Shown: positions 34,916 to 44,970, counted from the first letter of the stretch. The stretch is 64,000 bases of DNA from Streptomyces sp. TLI_235 (GCA_002300355.1 NSGV01000001.1:1798001-1862000), one strand, 5' to 3'. Numbers and translations are program-made. Notes: generated by a model from the letters alone, not told the origin.

Positions 34916-37731
34916 TGCGCACCAGCGAGGAGATCTACCACCGGGTCCGCTGGGACGCCCGGTTCGACCCGTCGCGCTTCGTGCTGGTCGTCCAGCAACG
35001 CGGCGCCGACCCGAAACGCGTCCCGCTGGACGGCTTCGCGCCGGGCGGCGACATCCCCTGGCACCGGGTGCTGTCCGTGGAGGCCGACGGCGAGACGGTG
35101 TGGGACCGCGCCGCCGGCACGGACCGGCTGGACACCACCGCCGCCGGCCGGGCCGGGGACGGACGTCGGCTGCGCGCCCCCTTCTTCACCGCCCGCGTCC
35201 CGCACGCCTGGGACGGCTCCGCCTGGCGGCCGGCCGACCGCCCGGTCGGCGGGCCGCCCCGTGGCACCGTCCGGGTCATCACCTGGAACACGCTGTGGGA
35301 CCGGTACGACGGCGAGCGGATCGACACCGCGCGCCGCCGCCCGCTGCTGCTGGCCGCGCTGGAGCGGGCGGACGCGGACGTGATCGCGCTGCAGGAGGCC
35401 GAGCCGGCCCTCGTCGACCTGCTGCTGCGCGAGCCGTGGCTGCGGGCCGGGTGGACCGTCGGCACCGACCCGCGCGGGCGGGACGTGCCCGACTGCGGCC
35501 TGCTGCTGCTCAGCCGACTCCCCGTGCTGGAGGCCGGACGGCACCTGCTCGGCCCGCACAAGGCGCTCGCCGCGGTCGTCGTCGACACCGGTGCCGGGCC
35601 GCTCACCGTGGCCGTCACCCATCTGACCAGCGACCACACCGAGGGCGGGCCGGCCCGCCGGCAGGCCGAGCTGGCCCGGATCGCCGAAGGCCTGGCCGGT
35701 ACCGACGGCGACCTGGTGCTGGTCGGCGACTTCAACGACGGCCGCGGCGGGCCGGCGGGCCCGGCCGCCGTCCTCGGGCTGCAGGACGCCTGGAACGTGG
35801 TGCACGGGCCGCAGAACGACACCCCGACCTTCGACCCCGGCGCCAACCCGCTGGCCGCCGTCTCCTCGCTCTCCGGCCGGGCCTCCCGGCTGGACCGGGT
35901 GCTGCTGCGCCCCGGCGGCCCCCGGGCGGTCTCCGCCGTCCTGCTCGGCGACCGTCCGACCGCGGACGGGCTGCATCCGTCGGACCATTACGGTGTGCAG
36001 GTCGAGCTGGGCCCCGGCGGGGCCGCGGACGGCGGCGTCTTCGACGTCCGGCCGTCGGTCCGCACGGCCCTGGCCTGGCTGCCGCCGGACGGGCTGTGGC
36101 CGGCGATCCAGGCCGTCCGGGCCGAGCACGACCCGCAGATCCACCGCTGGCCGCCGCACGTCAACGTGCTGTTCGGCTTCGTCCCGGAGGCCGACTTCGA
36201 GCGGGCCGCGCCACTGCTGGCGGAGGCCGCCGCCGAGGTGGCGCCGTTCACCGCCCGGCTGGCGGGGGTGCGCAGCTTCCGGCACCGCGGCGGCTCCACC
36301 GTGTGGCTGGACCCGGCCGCCGACGGCGCCGGCCCGTGGCAGGCGCTGCACCGGGCCCTGCTGGAGCGCTTCCCGCTCTGCCGCGGCCGGTCCGAGGGCT
36401 TCACCCCGCACCTCAGCCTCGGCCGGACGGCCGAGCCGCAACGGCTGGCCTCCGAGTGCGCGGCCCGGCTGCCCGCCGCCGAGGCGGAGGTCGGCGAGCT
36501 GGTGCTGCTGTCCCGGCGCGGCGACGGGCCGATGCGCCCGCGGGCCGTCCTCTCGCTCGGCACCGGCGGGTTCCGCCTGCTGCCCGAACCCGCCCCGGTG
36601 CCGCCCGATCCGGCGCCGGACGCCCTCGCGGAGCGGACGGCCCGCCGCCTCGCCGAGGCGCTCGGCGAGGCCGTGCTGCACCTGGCCGGGTCGCGGCGGA
36701 CGGGCTGCGCGCTGCCCGGCGCCGACCTCGACCTGGTCGCGGCACTGCCGGGCGAGCCCGACATGGCGGAGCTCGCCGACCGGGTGGCGGCCGCGCTGCC
36801 GGAGGCCGTCCGGCTGCGGCAGGTGGTCGGCGCCCGGGTGCCGGGGCTGCGGTTCGCGGTCGACGGGCTGGACGTCGACCTGGTGGCCGTCCCCACCGGC
36901 GGGCTCGACCCGGTGGAGGCGGTGGAGCGGCGCACCGAACTCGGCGAGGCCGCGGCGCTCGCGCTGAGCGCCGTCTCGGACGCGGACGCGCTGCTCGCCG
37001 AAGTCGGCCCGCGGCACGCCGAATTCGCCGCGCTCACCCGGACGGTGAAGGCCTGGGCGAAGGCCCGCGGCCTGGACTCCGCGCCGTTCGGCGGCCTGCC
37101 CGGCCTGGCCTGGGCCGTGCTGGCGGCCCGGACGGTGCGCGAGGTGCCCGAACTCGACGGCGAGGAACAGCTGCGGCACTTCTTCGGCAGCTGGGCGGCC
37201 TGGGACTGGCGCGAGCCGGTCGGGCCGCCCGTCGGCCCGGCAGGGCCGGTCGTGATCGCCACCCCGACCGCCCCCGTCCGCTCCTGCACCGCCCAGGTCA
37301 CCGCCGGCGGCCGGGAGTTGCTCACCCAGGAGCTCTACCGCGCTTGGGAGATCCTGGAGGCGGCGAGCACCGACGGCGCCGACCCGCGGCCCGGCCTGCT
37401 CACCCCGCCGCCGCTGCACCTGCGGCACGCCGCGTGGGCGGTGGTGACGGTGCGGCCGCGCCGCGCCGAGGAGTTCGAGCAGGTGCTCGGCCTGGTCCGC
37501 GGCCGGATGCGCGCCCTGCTCACCGCCCTCGACGAGGCCGGTGTCGCCGACGCGCACGCCTGGCCACGCCCCTTCGCCACCGGACCCGCCGCGGCCTCCT
37601 TCGCCGTCGGCCTCGGCCGCACCCCGCCCGACGCCGACACCCTCGCCGCCGTCACCGACCGCTGGAGCCGCGGCCTGCCCGGCACGGAGGTCTCCTGGAC
37701 GGAGGGCGGCGGGGTGCCGACCCTGCACTGA
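34915..37731 (+). CDS. Four-domain RNA end-processing protein (MJ1316, EEP nuclease/phosphatase, 2H, nucleotidyltransferase)
   Basis: 938 residues. Residues 1-75 ([36 protein letters not shown]) fit the MJ1316/DUF504 domain proposed to recognise cyclic-phosphate RNA ends. Residues 119-360 are an endonuclease/exonuclease/phosphatase fold: [10 protein letters not shown]160-E161, GDFND at 271-275, SDHYG at 356-360. Residues 375-540 are a 2H phosphoesterase with H415 in PPHVNVLF and H499 in TPHLSLGR. Residues 565-940 are a polymerase-beta-type nucleotidyltransferase with G592-S593 and D604-L-D606, then a helical region like poly(A)/CCA polymerases. The protein should open 2',3'-cyclic ends, remove phosphates and add nucleotides before the partner ligase seals them. 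It is translated in one unit with the ligase-kinase. Confidence 0.88.
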   Translation: MRTSEEIYHRVRWDARFDPSRFVLVVQQRGADPKRVPLDGFAPGGDIPWHRVLSVEADGETVWDRAAGTDRLDTTAAGRAGDGRRLRAPFFTARVPHAWDGSAWRPADRPVGGPPRGTVRVITWNTLWDRYDGERIDTARRRPLLLAALERADADVIALQEAEPALVDLLLREPWLRAGWTVGTDPRGRDVPDCGLLLLSRLPVLEAGRHLLGPHKALAAVVVDTGAGPLTVAVTHLTSDHTEGGPARRQAELARIAEGLAGTDGDLVLVGDFNDGRGGPAGPAAVLGLQDAWNVVHGPQNDTPTFDPGANPLAAVSSLSGRASRLDRVLLRPGGPRAVSAVLLGDRPTADGLHPSDHYGVQVELGPGGAADGGVFDVRPSVRTALAWLPPDGLWPAIQAVRAEHDPQIHRWPPHVNVLFGFVPEADFERAAPLLAEAAAEVAPFTARLAGVRSFRHRGGSTVWLDPAADGAGPWQALHRALLERFPLCRGRSEGFTPHLSLGRTAEPQRLASECAARLPAAEAEVGELVLLSRRGDGPMRPRAVLSLGTGGFRLLPEPAPVPPDPAPDALAERTARRLAEALGEAVLHLAGSRRTGCALPGADLDLVAALPGEPDMAELADRVAAALPEAVRLRQVVGARVPGLRFAVDGLDVDLVAVPTGGLDPVEAVERRTELGEAAALALSAVSDADALLAEVGPRHAEFAALTRTVKAWAKARGLDSAPFGGLPGLAWAVLAARTVREVPELDGEEQLRHFFGSWAAWDWREPVGPPVGPAGPVVIATPTAPVRSCTAQVTAGGRELLTQELYRAWEILEAASTDGADPRPGLLTPPPLHLRHAAWAVVTVRPRRAEEFEQVLGLVRGRMRALLTALDEAGVADAHAWPRPFATGPAAASFAVGLGRTPPDADTLAAVTDRWSRGLPGTEVSWTEGGGVPTLH

Positions 37732-37772
37732 ACGAACGCCGGACCACCGCGCGGCAGCCTGGTGCCGATCCG

Positions 37773-38105
37773 CTACCGACCGACCGCCCGAGGAGGGAGG
37801 TCCCCGGTGCGGAGGTACGTGCGGCGCGCCTCCCGGGCCTCCGCCAACACCGCCGGGCGGTACCGGTCGGCGGCATCCATGGCCTCGGCGGCGACGACGG
37901 CCTCGTCGAGCAGCGCCAGTCGGGCCCGCGGCGGGAGCAGCACCTCCCTCTCGGCGAGCCCCACCAGGGTGCGGGAGAGCTTCGGCAGGTGGACGGCCGG
38001 ACTGTCCCCGGCCAGGATCCGGTGGGCGGTGACCTGCTGCAGCAGGGTCATCCGGCGGACGTCGAGCAGCGCCACCCGGGCGCGCACGATCGCGTCGTGG
38101 TTCAC
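37773..38105 (-). CDS. Conserved hypothetical protein (about 110 aa)
   Basis: 110 residues from a GTG at 38105 with GAGGGGGA upstream. It is Ala/Leu/Arg-rich and predicted helical (RARVALLDVRRMTLLQQVTAHRILAGD, LVGLAEREVLLPPRARLALLDEAVVAAEAMDAADRY). No family, signal or metal site is recognised. It converges on the RNA-repair operon and is divergent from the DUF3103-like gene across 407 bp. The frame and start are plausible, but codon pattern alone cannot rule out a false call. Confidence 0.55.
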   Translation of the reverse strand: MNHDAIVRARVALLDVRRMTLLQQVTAHRILAGDSPAVHLPKLSRTLVGLAEREVLLPPRARLALLDEAVVAAEAMDAADRYRPAVLAEAREARRTYLRTGDLPPRAVGR

Positions 38106-38512
38106 TCGTTCCCCCTCGTTCCGCCACCCCCGTTTCGGCCCGACCCGCCGTCAGGGCAGCACGGCGAGCACGCCGGGGCGCTCCGCGGGGAGTCCGGCGT
38201 GGTGGAAGGGGTGGGTCCGTCGAGTGTGCGGGGCGGACGGGGGCCCGGACAAGATCGAACCGGGGTGCTCTCCGTCCTACCGCCGGACCCCTGCGAGCGG
38301 GCATGATGGATTCGACACTCTCCGGGCGGCATCCCGCACCACACTGACAGTTCGTCAGATCATCGGCTCGCGAAGCCTTGACGCGGGCACGACGGGGTTG
38401 CTTCGCTGTCCTCGCTCACTCAGCACCGCCCCCACGCGGAAGCCAACGAGCGTCAACTTGCCGTGGCCCACGGGTGGCGGGCGGACTCCGCACACCCAGC
38501 CATGGAGGACCG
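38106..38512. promoter_or_regulatory. Divergent promoter region without a gene
   Basis: The 407-bp gap between the hypothetical and the DUF3103-like gene is less GC-rich than flanking genes after 38280. It has CTGAC-AGTTC-GTCAG (38344-38358), a short hairpin or operator, and TTGACG at 38378-38383, -35-like but with no good -10 at the right distance. I see no coding region in it. Confidence 0.35.
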
Positions 38513-39634
38513 TTGAGCACCATCAGCACCCTGCGGGTCGGCGCGGTCGGCGCCGTCCTCGCCCTGGTGATGGGCGCCGCCGCGCAGACGGCGAGCGCCC
38601 GTTCCGAGGCGCCGCCGCAGCCCGCCCGCGCCCATTCCGCCGTCCAGACCGTCGAGGAGGAGACCGCGCGGGCGGTCGCCGCCTCGCTCGGCGACTCCGC
38701 CTGGCGGGACGGCCTGCGGGCCGCCGCCCGGAGCGGTACCGAGATCGACCTGGCCGCGGCGGCCGCGCACACGCCGGGCGCCGCCGCCCGCACACTGGCC
38801 GCCTCGGTCGCCGAGGGCAACACCCGCGTCCTCGCCGCCAAGGGCCTGGACGCCGCGACCGGCCCGCTGCTGCGGCTGCGACTCGGCGACCCGTCGATGC
38901 GGGCCGCCCTGGACGCGGGCACCGCCCCCTGGGTCGCGGCCGCCCCGGCGAGCGACCGGGCGACCACCCTCACCGCGTACGACAGCCGGGGCCGCGCGCA
39001 CACCCTGGCCGCCGCCGAGGTGCCGGAGCAGCCGATATACCTGGTCGACATCGACGTCACCCGGGCGCTGGCCGGCGGCGCCGAGATCCTCCGCCGCACC
39101 CTGGGCGGCGCGGCCGCCGTACGGCCGCAGGCCGCCGCGGCGGACGGCTGGTGGGGCACGAAGATCGACGCGATCGAGGTGTCCGACGACGAGGAGCCGT
39201 GGTTCAAGGGCGCGGCCGAGATGTACGCCCTGGTCACCGGCTTCGGCACGGACGGCAAGGTGCGGGTCGACCCGGTCGACATGCCGTACCTGGACTACGA
39301 CGGCACCGTGTACCGGCCCAACCAGATCCTGGTGAACTGGTCGAACTACAAGTACAACCTGGCCGACGTGGTGCTGATGGAGGAGGACGGCAGCACCAAC
39401 TACCAGGCGCTCGCCAAGGCCATCGCGGCCGTGCTGCTGACCATCACCGACCAGGGCGCGTACATCCCGCTGGTGAACGCCGTGCTCGACGCCATCCCCA
39501 CCGAGTGGTGGACGGACGACCCGGACTACGTCGACTCCTGGTACACCCTCGCCCGGACCTCCTCGGGCCGGCTGAACGGCGCCCGCGCCAACGGCTGGAT
39601 GAGCGTTTCGCCGTACTGGGTGTCCGCCTTCTGA
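38513..39634 (+). CDS. Secreted protein, DUF3103-like
   Basis: 373 residues if begun at the TTG at 38513, chosen because GGAGGACC lies 5 bp ahead and because the resulting N-terminus is a good signal peptide (LRVGAVGAVLALVMGAAAQTASA). The mature protein contains TVEEETARAVAASLGDSAWRDGLRAAARSG, VSPLRLRLGDPSMRAALDAGTAPWVAAAP-like and PIYLVDIDVTRAL segments, like the actinobacterial DUF3103 family, and then a C-terminal part with DVVLMEEDGSTNYQALAKAI. Function unknown; secretion is inferred. It stands alone between the hypothetical gene and mscR. Confidence 0.7.
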   Translation: MSTISTLRVGAVGAVLALVMGAAAQTASARSEAPPQPARAHSAVQTVEEETARAVAASLGDSAWRDGLRAAARSGTEIDLAAAAAHTPGAAARTLAASVAEGNTRVLAAKGLDAATGPLLRLRLGDPSMRAALDAGTAPWVAAAPASDRATTLTAYDSRGRAHTLAAAEVPEQPIYLVDIDVTRALAGGAEILRRTLGGAAAVRPQAAAADGWWGTKIDAIEVSDDEEPWFKGAAEMYALVTGFGTDGKVRVDPVDMPYLDYDGTVYRPNQILVNWSNYKYNLADVVLMEEDGSTNYQALAKAIAAVLLTITDQGAYIPLVNAVLDAIPTEWWTDDPDYVDSWYTLARTSSGRLNGARANGWMSVSPYWVSAF

Positions 39635-39767
39635 TCCTGCCCGGATCGGCAGCAATTCCCGTTGAAATGTGGACAGATCGGATAGATTGGTCCACGGAAC
39701 ACCTGGCCGCCCCGCGCGAGGCGGGGCGGCCGGGCCCCACGACGAGGGACGAGGGAGTGCTGCTCTG

Positions 39768-40853
39768 ATGGCCCAGCAGGTACGGGGTGTGATCGCACGG
39801 TCCAAGGGTGCACCGGTCGAGGTGGTGACGGTGGTGGTGCCCGACCCGGGGCCGGGCGAGGCCGTGGTGAAGGTCCAGGCGTGCGGGGTCTGCCACACCG
39901 ACCTGCACTACCGCGAGGGCGGCATCAACGACGAGTTCCCCTTCCTGCTCGGCCACGAGGCCGCGGGTGTGGTGGAGGCGGTCGGCGAGGGCGTCACCGA
40001 GGTCGCCCCGGGCGACTTCGTGATCCTCAACTGGCGTGCGGTGTGCGGCCGCTGCCGGGCGTGTCGGCGCGGCCGGCCCTGGTACTGCTTCGACACCCAC
40101 AACGCGAAGCAGCGGATGACGCTGACCGACGGCACCGAGCTCTCCCCCGCGCTCGGCATCGGCGCGTTCGCCGAGAAGACCCTGGTCGCGGCAGGCCAGT
40201 GCACCAAGGTCGACCCGGCCGCCTCCCCCGCCGCGGCCGGCCTGCTGGGCTGCGGCGTGATGGCCGGCCTCGGCGCGGCCATCAACACCGGCGGGGTGGG
40301 CCGCGGCGACTCGGTGGCGGTGATCGGCTGCGGCGGTGTCGGCAGCGCGGCCGTGCTCGGCGCCCGACTGGCCGGCGCGGCCCGGATCATCGCGGTCGAC
40401 GTGGACGGCCGCAAGCTCGCCGCCGCGCAGAAGCTCGGCGCCACCCACACCGTCGACTCCTCCGCCGCGGACGCCGTCGAGGCGATCCGCGAGCTGACCG
40501 GCGGCCACGGCGCGGACGTGGTCATCGACGCGGTCGGCCGCCCGGAGACGTACCGGCAGGCCTTCTACGCCCGTGACCTGGCCGGCACCGTCGTGCTGGT
40601 CGGCGTGCCCACCCCGGAGATGCGGCTGGACCTGCCGCTGCTGGACGTCTTCGGCCGCGGCGGCGCCCTCAAGTCCTCCTGGTACGGCGACTGCCTGCCG
40701 AGCCGGGACTTCCCGCTGCTGATCGACCTCTACCTGCAGGGCCGCCTCGACCTGGACGCCTTCGTCAGCGAGACCATTCCGCTGGACGGCGTCGAACAGG
40801 CCTTCGGGCGGATGCACAAGGGCGAGGTCCTGCGATCGGTGGTGCTGTTCTGA
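39768..40853 (+). CDS. mscR: S-(hydroxymethyl)mycothiol dehydrogenase (zinc alcohol dehydrogenase family)
   Basis: 361 residues. Catalytic zinc ligands in [14 protein letters not shown] and [13 protein letters not shown], structural zinc cysteines in [15 protein letters not shown], Rossmann motif [18 protein letters not shown], and [25 protein letters not shown], which with [11 protein letters not shown] is characteristic of the mycothiol-dependent formaldehyde dehydrogenase (MscR/AdhE2). The enzyme should oxidise S-hydroxymethylmycothiol to the formyl thioester with NAD+, detoxifying formaldehyde in the cytosol; a nitrosomycothiol reductase side activity is known for MscR. The next gene overlaps as TGATG and probably hydrolyses the thioester product. 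A TGATG overlap and matching function make the pair an operon. Confidence 0.92.
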   Translation: MAQQVRGVIARSKGAPVEVVTVVVPDPGPGEAVVKVQACGVCHTDLHYREGGINDEFPFLLGHEAAGVVEAVGEGVTEVAPGDFVILNWRAVCGRCRACRRGRPWYCFDTHNAKQRMTLTDGTELSPALGIGAFAEKTLVAAGQCTKVDPAASPAAAGLLGCGVMAGLGAAINTGGVGRGDSVAVIGCGGVGSAAVLGARLAGAARIIAVDVDGRKLAAAQKLGATHTVDSSAADAVEAIRELTGGHGADVVIDAVGRPETYRQAFYARDLAGTVVLVGVPTPEMRLDLPLLDVFGRGGALKSSWYGDCLPSRDFPLLIDLYLQGRLDLDAFVSETIPLDGVEQAFGRMHKGEVLRSVVLF

Positions 40854-41482
40854 TGACCGTCCGCATCGAACACCTGGTCACCTCGGGCGAGTTCAGCCTG
40901 GACGGCGGCACCTGGCAGGTCGACAACAACGTCTGGCTGGTCGGCGACGACGAGCAGGTACTGGTCATCGACCCGGCCCACGACGCCGAGGCGGTCGCGG
41001 ACGCCGTCGGCGACCGGCGGCTGGTCGCGATCGTCTGTACCCACGGGCACAACGACCACATCAACGCCGCCCCCGAGCTCGCCGCCCTCACCAACGCCCC
41101 CGTGCTGCTCCACCCCGAGGACGCGGTGCTCTGGCATCAGACCCATCCGGGCTGCAAGCCGGACGCCGACCTCGCCGACGGGCAGACCCTCACCGTCGCC
41201 GGCACCGAGCTGGCCGTGCTGCACACCCCCGGGCACAGCCCCGGCGCCGTCTGCCTGTACGCGCCCGCCCTCGGCACGGTCTTCAGCGGCGACACCCTCT
41301 TCGCCGGCGGCCCCGGCGCCACCGGCCGATCCTTCTCCGACTTCCCGACGATCATCCGCTCGATCGACCGGCGGCTGCTCGTCCTCCCCCCGGAGACCGT
41401 GGTCCGCACCGGCCACGGCGACTCCACCACCATCGGCGACGAGGCCCCGTACCTGGACGAGTGGATCGCCCGCGGCCACTGA
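40853..41482 (+). CDS. Metallo-beta-lactamase-fold hydrolase, partner of MscR
   Basis: 209 residues. The metal site is clear: THGHNDHINAAP (HxHxDH), HTPGHSPGAVCLY, FSGDTLFAGGPGATGR and a last histidine in RTGHGDSTTIG. This is the glyoxalase-II-like branch of the fold; in actinobacteria such genes follow mscR and are thought to release formate from S-formylmycothiol. The ATG overlaps the mscR TGA (TGATG). The cytosolic location is inferred from the lack of a signal peptide. Other thioester substrates are possible. Confidence 0.9.
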   Translation: MTVRIEHLVTSGEFSLDGGTWQVDNNVWLVGDDEQVLVIDPAHDAEAVADAVGDRRLVAIVCTHGHNDHINAAPELAALTNAPVLLHPEDAVLWHQTHPGCKPDADLADGQTLTVAGTELAVLHTPGHSPGAVCLYAPALGTVFSGDTLFAGGPGATGRSFSDFPTIIRSIDRRLLVLPPETVVRTGHGDSTTIGDEAPYLDEWIARGH

Positions 41483-41521
41483 CGGGCCCGGCCGGAGGGC
41501 GGGGAGGGCGGGGAAGACGAA

Positions 41522-41560
41522 ACGGGAGGCGCCGCGATGGTCCGCCGCGGTGCCTCCCGT
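41522..41560. terminator. Terminator hairpin between converging genes
   Basis: Arms 41522-41536 and 41546-41560 pair over 15 bp, one of them a G-T pair, around a 9-nt loop. It separates the mscR/hydrolase operon from the LAL regulator gene. Confidence 0.8.
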
Positions 41561-41688
41561 GCATGCGTGCGGGGGCCGGCCGCGGTCGCGGGGCACCCCC
41601 GTGCGGCGCCGTCCGGATCACGAGCGGCGCCGCCCGTCGTGAGCCTGCCGCACCCGGGGTGCGGGCCGGAATCCGGAGCCCGGATTCC

Positions 41689-41700
41689 ACGGATACGCAA
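41689..41700. repeat. 12-bp inverted repeat, left copy
   Basis: ACGGATACGCAA ends one base before the stop codon of the LAL gene. Its reverse complement TTGCGTATCCGT is at 44376-44387, just upstream of the GTG start. A 12-bp match at this spacing could arise by chance, but the placement at both gene borders is notable. Confidence 0.4.
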
Positions 41701-44343
41701 TCAATCCGCAGCGGCCCGCGGCACCGCCGTGAGCTGCTGGCGGGAGCGTGCGCCGGTCTTCTGCAGGGCCCGCGCGACATGCTGCTCGACCGTCCGCGGG
41801 GACAGGTGCAGGGCGGCGGCGATCTCCCGGTTGGTCATCCCGGCGCCGGCCAGCTGCGCGACCTCCTCCTCGCGGGGGGAGAGCAGGTCCCCGTAGGCGG
41901 GGCGGCCGGGGCCGCGGCGGTCCTCGGGCGGCCGGTGGCCGCGCAGCTCGGCCCTCGTCCGGGCGGCGTCCCAGGTGGCGCCGAGCGCCTCGAAGGCCGC
42001 CGCGCTCTCCGCGAGCACCTCGACCGCGCCCTCCCGGCCCGCGCCGTCGGCCGCCAGGGCGCAACGGGCGGCCGCCGCCGCGGTGAGGGCCGCGTGGTAC
42101 GGGCGGGGCAGCGCCCGGTAGCCGTCGGCGGCGCGCTCGTAGTGGGTGCGGGCGGCCCCGTGGTCGCCGGCGACCTCGGCGAGGGCGGCCCTGGTCCAGT
42201 GCAGGGCGGCGTCGGCGGAGGGGGCGTCCCGGCCGTCGAGGCCGGCGGCGAACTCGGCGGCCATCTCGCGGGCCGCCGCGGCGGCGCCGGCCCGGGCGGT
42301 GGCCTCGACGGCCCAGGGGGCGAGTTCGGCGGCCCAGGCCCAGACGCCCTTGGCGCGCAGCCGGTCCCAGGCGAGGGCGGCCTCGGCCGCGGCGGCGGCG
42401 GTGTCCTCGCGGGCAAGGGCGAGCCGGATCAGGGCGCCGGAGGCGGCGGCGGAGAGCGGGACGGGTCCGTGGTCGCGGTCCGGGGCGTCCGGACCGGAGA
42501 GGTACTCCTCGGTCTCCGCCCAGGCGCCGCGGGCGAGGGCGAGCAGGCCGAGGACGAGCCGGGCGTCGGAGGCGATGAAGGGCATGTCGCCGGCTTCGGC
42601 GACGAGGGCGCCGGCCCGGCCGGCGAGTCCGGCCCAGCGGCCGGTCGCCCAGTCGAGGACGAGGGTGCAGCCGCGGCCGGTCTGTTCGGCGTAGGAGGCG
42701 CCGCTGCGGGCGGCCAGGGCGACGCCCTCGCCGAGCAGTTCGCGGGAGCGGTCGTAGTGGCCGATCCAGACGGCGGCGTCGGCGGCGTTGCACAGGCCGC
42801 GGGCGGCCTGCTGGCGGACGGCGACGGGTTCGCCGTCCCGGGGCAGCGCGTCGACCAGCGGCCAGGCGGCGGGGTCGCCGATGTTGAGCAGCACGCTGAC
42901 CCGGTTGGCGGCCACGGCGGCCTGCACGACGGGGTCGCCGACCCGTTCGGAGACGGCGAGCGCGCGCTCGATCCAGGCGACGTTCTCGGCGAGCGGGGCG
43001 CCGGGCCAGTACGGCATCGACAGGGCGGACATCGCCCGGGCGAGCAGCACGGGCTGCTCCTGGAGCTCGCCGACGGCGCGTTCCAGTTCGGCGAGGCCGT
43101 CGGTGCAGCGGCCGATCTGGTTGCAGAGCAGCAGGCCGAGGTCGAGCCGGATCTCGCCGCGCACGGCGGGCGCGAGTCCGCGGTCGGCGACGATGTGCTG
43201 CAGCACGGCGAGGGTCCGGTCGGAGCGCAGGCCCATCACGGCGGAGCGGGCGAGCAGGGTGACCAGGCGGGAGCGGGCGTGCTCGGGCACCGAGCCGGTG
43301 GCGAGCGCGGACTCCAGCAGGGCGACGGCGCGCTCCAGGTCGCCGCTGTCGGCGTGCCGCCGGGCGGCCCGTTCGACGGCCTGCAGCCAGCCGCGTTCCC
43401 GGCCGCAGGCCCGCCGGTGTTCGGCGACCCGTTCCCAGGGGACCGGCTGCCGGCGTACCAGCAGGTCGGCGGCCCGGCCGTCCAGCTCCTCCCGGTACGG
43501 GCCGGCGAGGCGCTCGCGGACGGCGGCGGCCGCGAGCGGCGCCCGGAGGCCGTACCGGCCGTCGCCGTGGTCGTGCAGGGCGGCGGTGCGCAGCGCGGCC
43601 TGCAGGGCGGTGCGGGCGGTGTCCGGGGCGAGGCCGGCCACCTCGGCGAGGTCGGCGGCCGCGGCGGGCTCGTCGAGGACGGCCGCGGCGTGCACGACGG
43701 CGCGCTGCTGCGGGGGCAGGGCCGCGGTGCGGCGCAGGGCGAGGGCGGCGAGCCGGGGCGGTGGCGCGAACGCGGCCGGCGGTGGGCCGTCCTGGGCGGC
43801 GAGCAGGTCGAGCAGGTCGGCGACGGTCTGGGCGGTGCCGCCGGTGGCGCGGTGCAGCCGGTCGGCGAGGTCGGGCGGGCAGCGGTCGGGGCCGAGTACG
43901 GCGGCGGCCGCCTGTCGGATCTCGTCGGTGCCGAGCGGTCCGAGTGCATGGCGGACGACGGTGAGTGCGGCGGCGTACTCGGTGTCCGGTCCGAGCGGCA
44001 GGCCGGGTTCGGCGAGTTCCTCGGGCCGGTGGGCGAGGACGCAGGAGAGGCCGGCCGGCGGGTCGGCGAGCAGGGCGCGCAGGGCCGCGAGGCGGTCCTC
44101 GTCGGCGCGGTGGACGTCGTCGACGAGGAGCAGGGCGGGGCCGCCGGCGGGTTCGACGGCCCGCGGGTCGGTGCGGACGGGCACCGGCACGGTGCGGGCC
44201 AGCCGGTCGAGAAGGCGGCTCTTGCCGGTGCCCGCCTCGCCCTCGACGAGCAGCAGCACGGGCCGGGCCGCGCCGCCGGCCGTCCAGGGCCGGGCCAGCA
44301 GCCGCCGCAGCGCGTTCTCGTTCAGTGCGTCCACATCCGCCAC
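41701..44343 (-). CDS. Second LAL-type ATPase/LuxR transcriptional regulator
   Basis: 880 residues from a GTG at 44343. Walker A GEAGTGKS at residues 35-42, Walker B-like PALLLVDDVHRADEDRL, a long Ala/Leu-rich helical repeat region (about 200-800), and a C-terminal LuxR HTH (LLSPREEEVAQLAGAGMTNREIAAALHLSPRTVEQHV). LAL regulators of this shape often control antibiotic pathways as large ATP-driven activators. It is divergent from the RsbW-like gene. Two 12-bp inverted copies of ACGGATACGCAA lie just outside both ends of the gene. It shares architecture but not close sequence with the regulator at 5791-8481. Confidence 0.9.
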   Translation of the reverse strand: MADVDALNENALRRLLARPWTAGGAARPVLLLVEGEAGTGKSRLLDRLARTVPVPVRTDPRAVEPAGGPALLLVDDVHRADEDRLAALRALLADPPAGLSCVLAHRPEELAEPGLPLGPDTEYAAALTVVRHALGPLGTDEIRQAAAAVLGPDRCPPDLADRLHRATGGTAQTVADLLDLLAAQDGPPPAAFAPPPRLAALALRRTAALPPQQRAVVHAAAVLDEPAAAADLAEVAGLAPDTARTALQAALRTAALHDHGDGRYGLRAPLAAAAVRERLAGPYREELDGRAADLLVRRQPVPWERVAEHRRACGRERGWLQAVERAARRHADSGDLERAVALLESALATGSVPEHARSRLVTLLARSAVMGLRSDRTLAVLQHIVADRGLAPAVRGEIRLDLGLLLCNQIGRCTDGLAELERAVGELQEQPVLLARAMSALSMPYWPGAPLAENVAWIERALAVSERVGDPVVQAAVAANRVSVLLNIGDPAAWPLVDALPRDGEPVAVRQQAARGLCNAADAAVWIGHYDRSRELLGEGVALAARSGASYAEQTGRGCTLVLDWATGRWAGLAGRAGALVAEAGDMPFIASDARLVLGLLALARGAWAETEEYLSGPDAPDRDHGPVPLSAAASGALIRLALAREDTAAAAAEAALAWDRLRAKGVWAWAAELAPWAVEATARAGAAAAAREMAAEFAAGLDGRDAPSADAALHWTRAALAEVAGDHGAARTHYERAADGYRALPRPYHAALTAAAAARCALAADGAGREGAVEVLAESAAAFEALGATWDAARTRAELRGHRPPEDRRGPGRPAYGDLLSPREEEVAQLAGAGMTNREIAAALHLSPRTVEQHVARALQKTGARSRQQLTAVPRAAAD

Positions 44344-44370
44344 CCGTCGGAGTTCACCGGATCGCCCGGT

Positions 44371-44387
44371 GTTCTTTGCGTATCCGT
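44371..44387. promoter_or_regulatory. Divergent promoter motif GTTCTTTGCGTATCCGT
   Basis: This AT-rich segment in the divergent region between the LAL regulator and the RsbW-like gene includes the right copy of the 12-bp repeat. Its first ten bases recur inverted (CGCAAAGAAC, 44985-44994) just after the RsbW-like gene. It could be a regulator site for this locus. Confidence 0.35.
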
Positions 44388-44514
44388 ACTTCAGTCTCCA
44401 CTGATTGCCGCGACCTTGAGGATGCGGGCAGCGTGGTCCGGGTCATGGCCTCGCGGCCCGTGGGTCGGCGGGGGCCGCCGCCGATGCCGCCCACCGCGCA
44501 GGCAGGAGCCCCGC

Positions 44515-44970
44515 GTGAGCAACTCGATCTCTTCCAGATCCGTCGCCCTGGCCGTCGCGCCGGACGATCCGCCCCGGTCCGCCCGTCTCACGGCCTCGGT
44601 GTCACTGCCGGCCGTGCCGGAGTCGGTGCCGCGGCTGCGCCGCACCGCGCGGGCGCTGGTGCACAACCGGCGGCTCTCCGCGGACGTCGCGGAGGCGCTC
44701 TCGGTGATCGTGACGGAGCTGGTGACCAACGCGGTGCTGCACAGCGGCAGCGCGGACGTGTCGGTGCTCTTCGAGGTGTGCGACACCGCCCTCACGGTAC
44801 GCGTCCGGGACTGGGGGCACTGGCGCGAACGGGCCGCTCCGCGCTGCGAACCGGCCGACGTGGACGCGGCGTTCGGCCGCGGACTGGACCTGGTGGACGC
44901 GTTCGCGGTGGACACCACCGTGGTCCGGACCGCCGAGGGCACCCTCGTCGAGGCCGTGATCGCGCTGTAG
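44515..44970 (+). CDS. RsbW/SpoIIAB-like serine kinase-type ATP-binding protein
   Basis: 151 residues from a GTG at 44515 behind GGCAGGAG. A single HATPase_c domain: LSVIVTELVTNAVLHSG (N box with the magnesium-binding asparagine), VRDWGHWRER (the DxGxG position is degenerate), and FGRGLDLVDAFAVDTT (second ATP-lid glycine motif). Streptomycetes have dozens of such anti-sigma-like proteins; a partner sigma factor or antagonist is not adjacent. Role as switch kinase is inferred. Upstream open frames that extend far into the LAL gene antisense are shadows. Confidence 0.88.
   Translation: MSNSISSRSVALAVAPDDPPRSARLTASVSLPAVPESVPRLRRTARALVHNRRLSADVAEALSVIVTELVTNAVLHSGSADVSVLFEVCDTALTVRVRDWGHWRERAAPRCEPADVDAAFGRGLDLVDAFAVDTTVVRTAEGTLVEAVIAL

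Noticed and set aside
34180..38304. A 1374-residue minus-strand frame across the RNA-repair operon
   Set aside because: Pro/Gly/Ala-rich antisense shadow; the plus-strand proteins carry full catalytic motifs.
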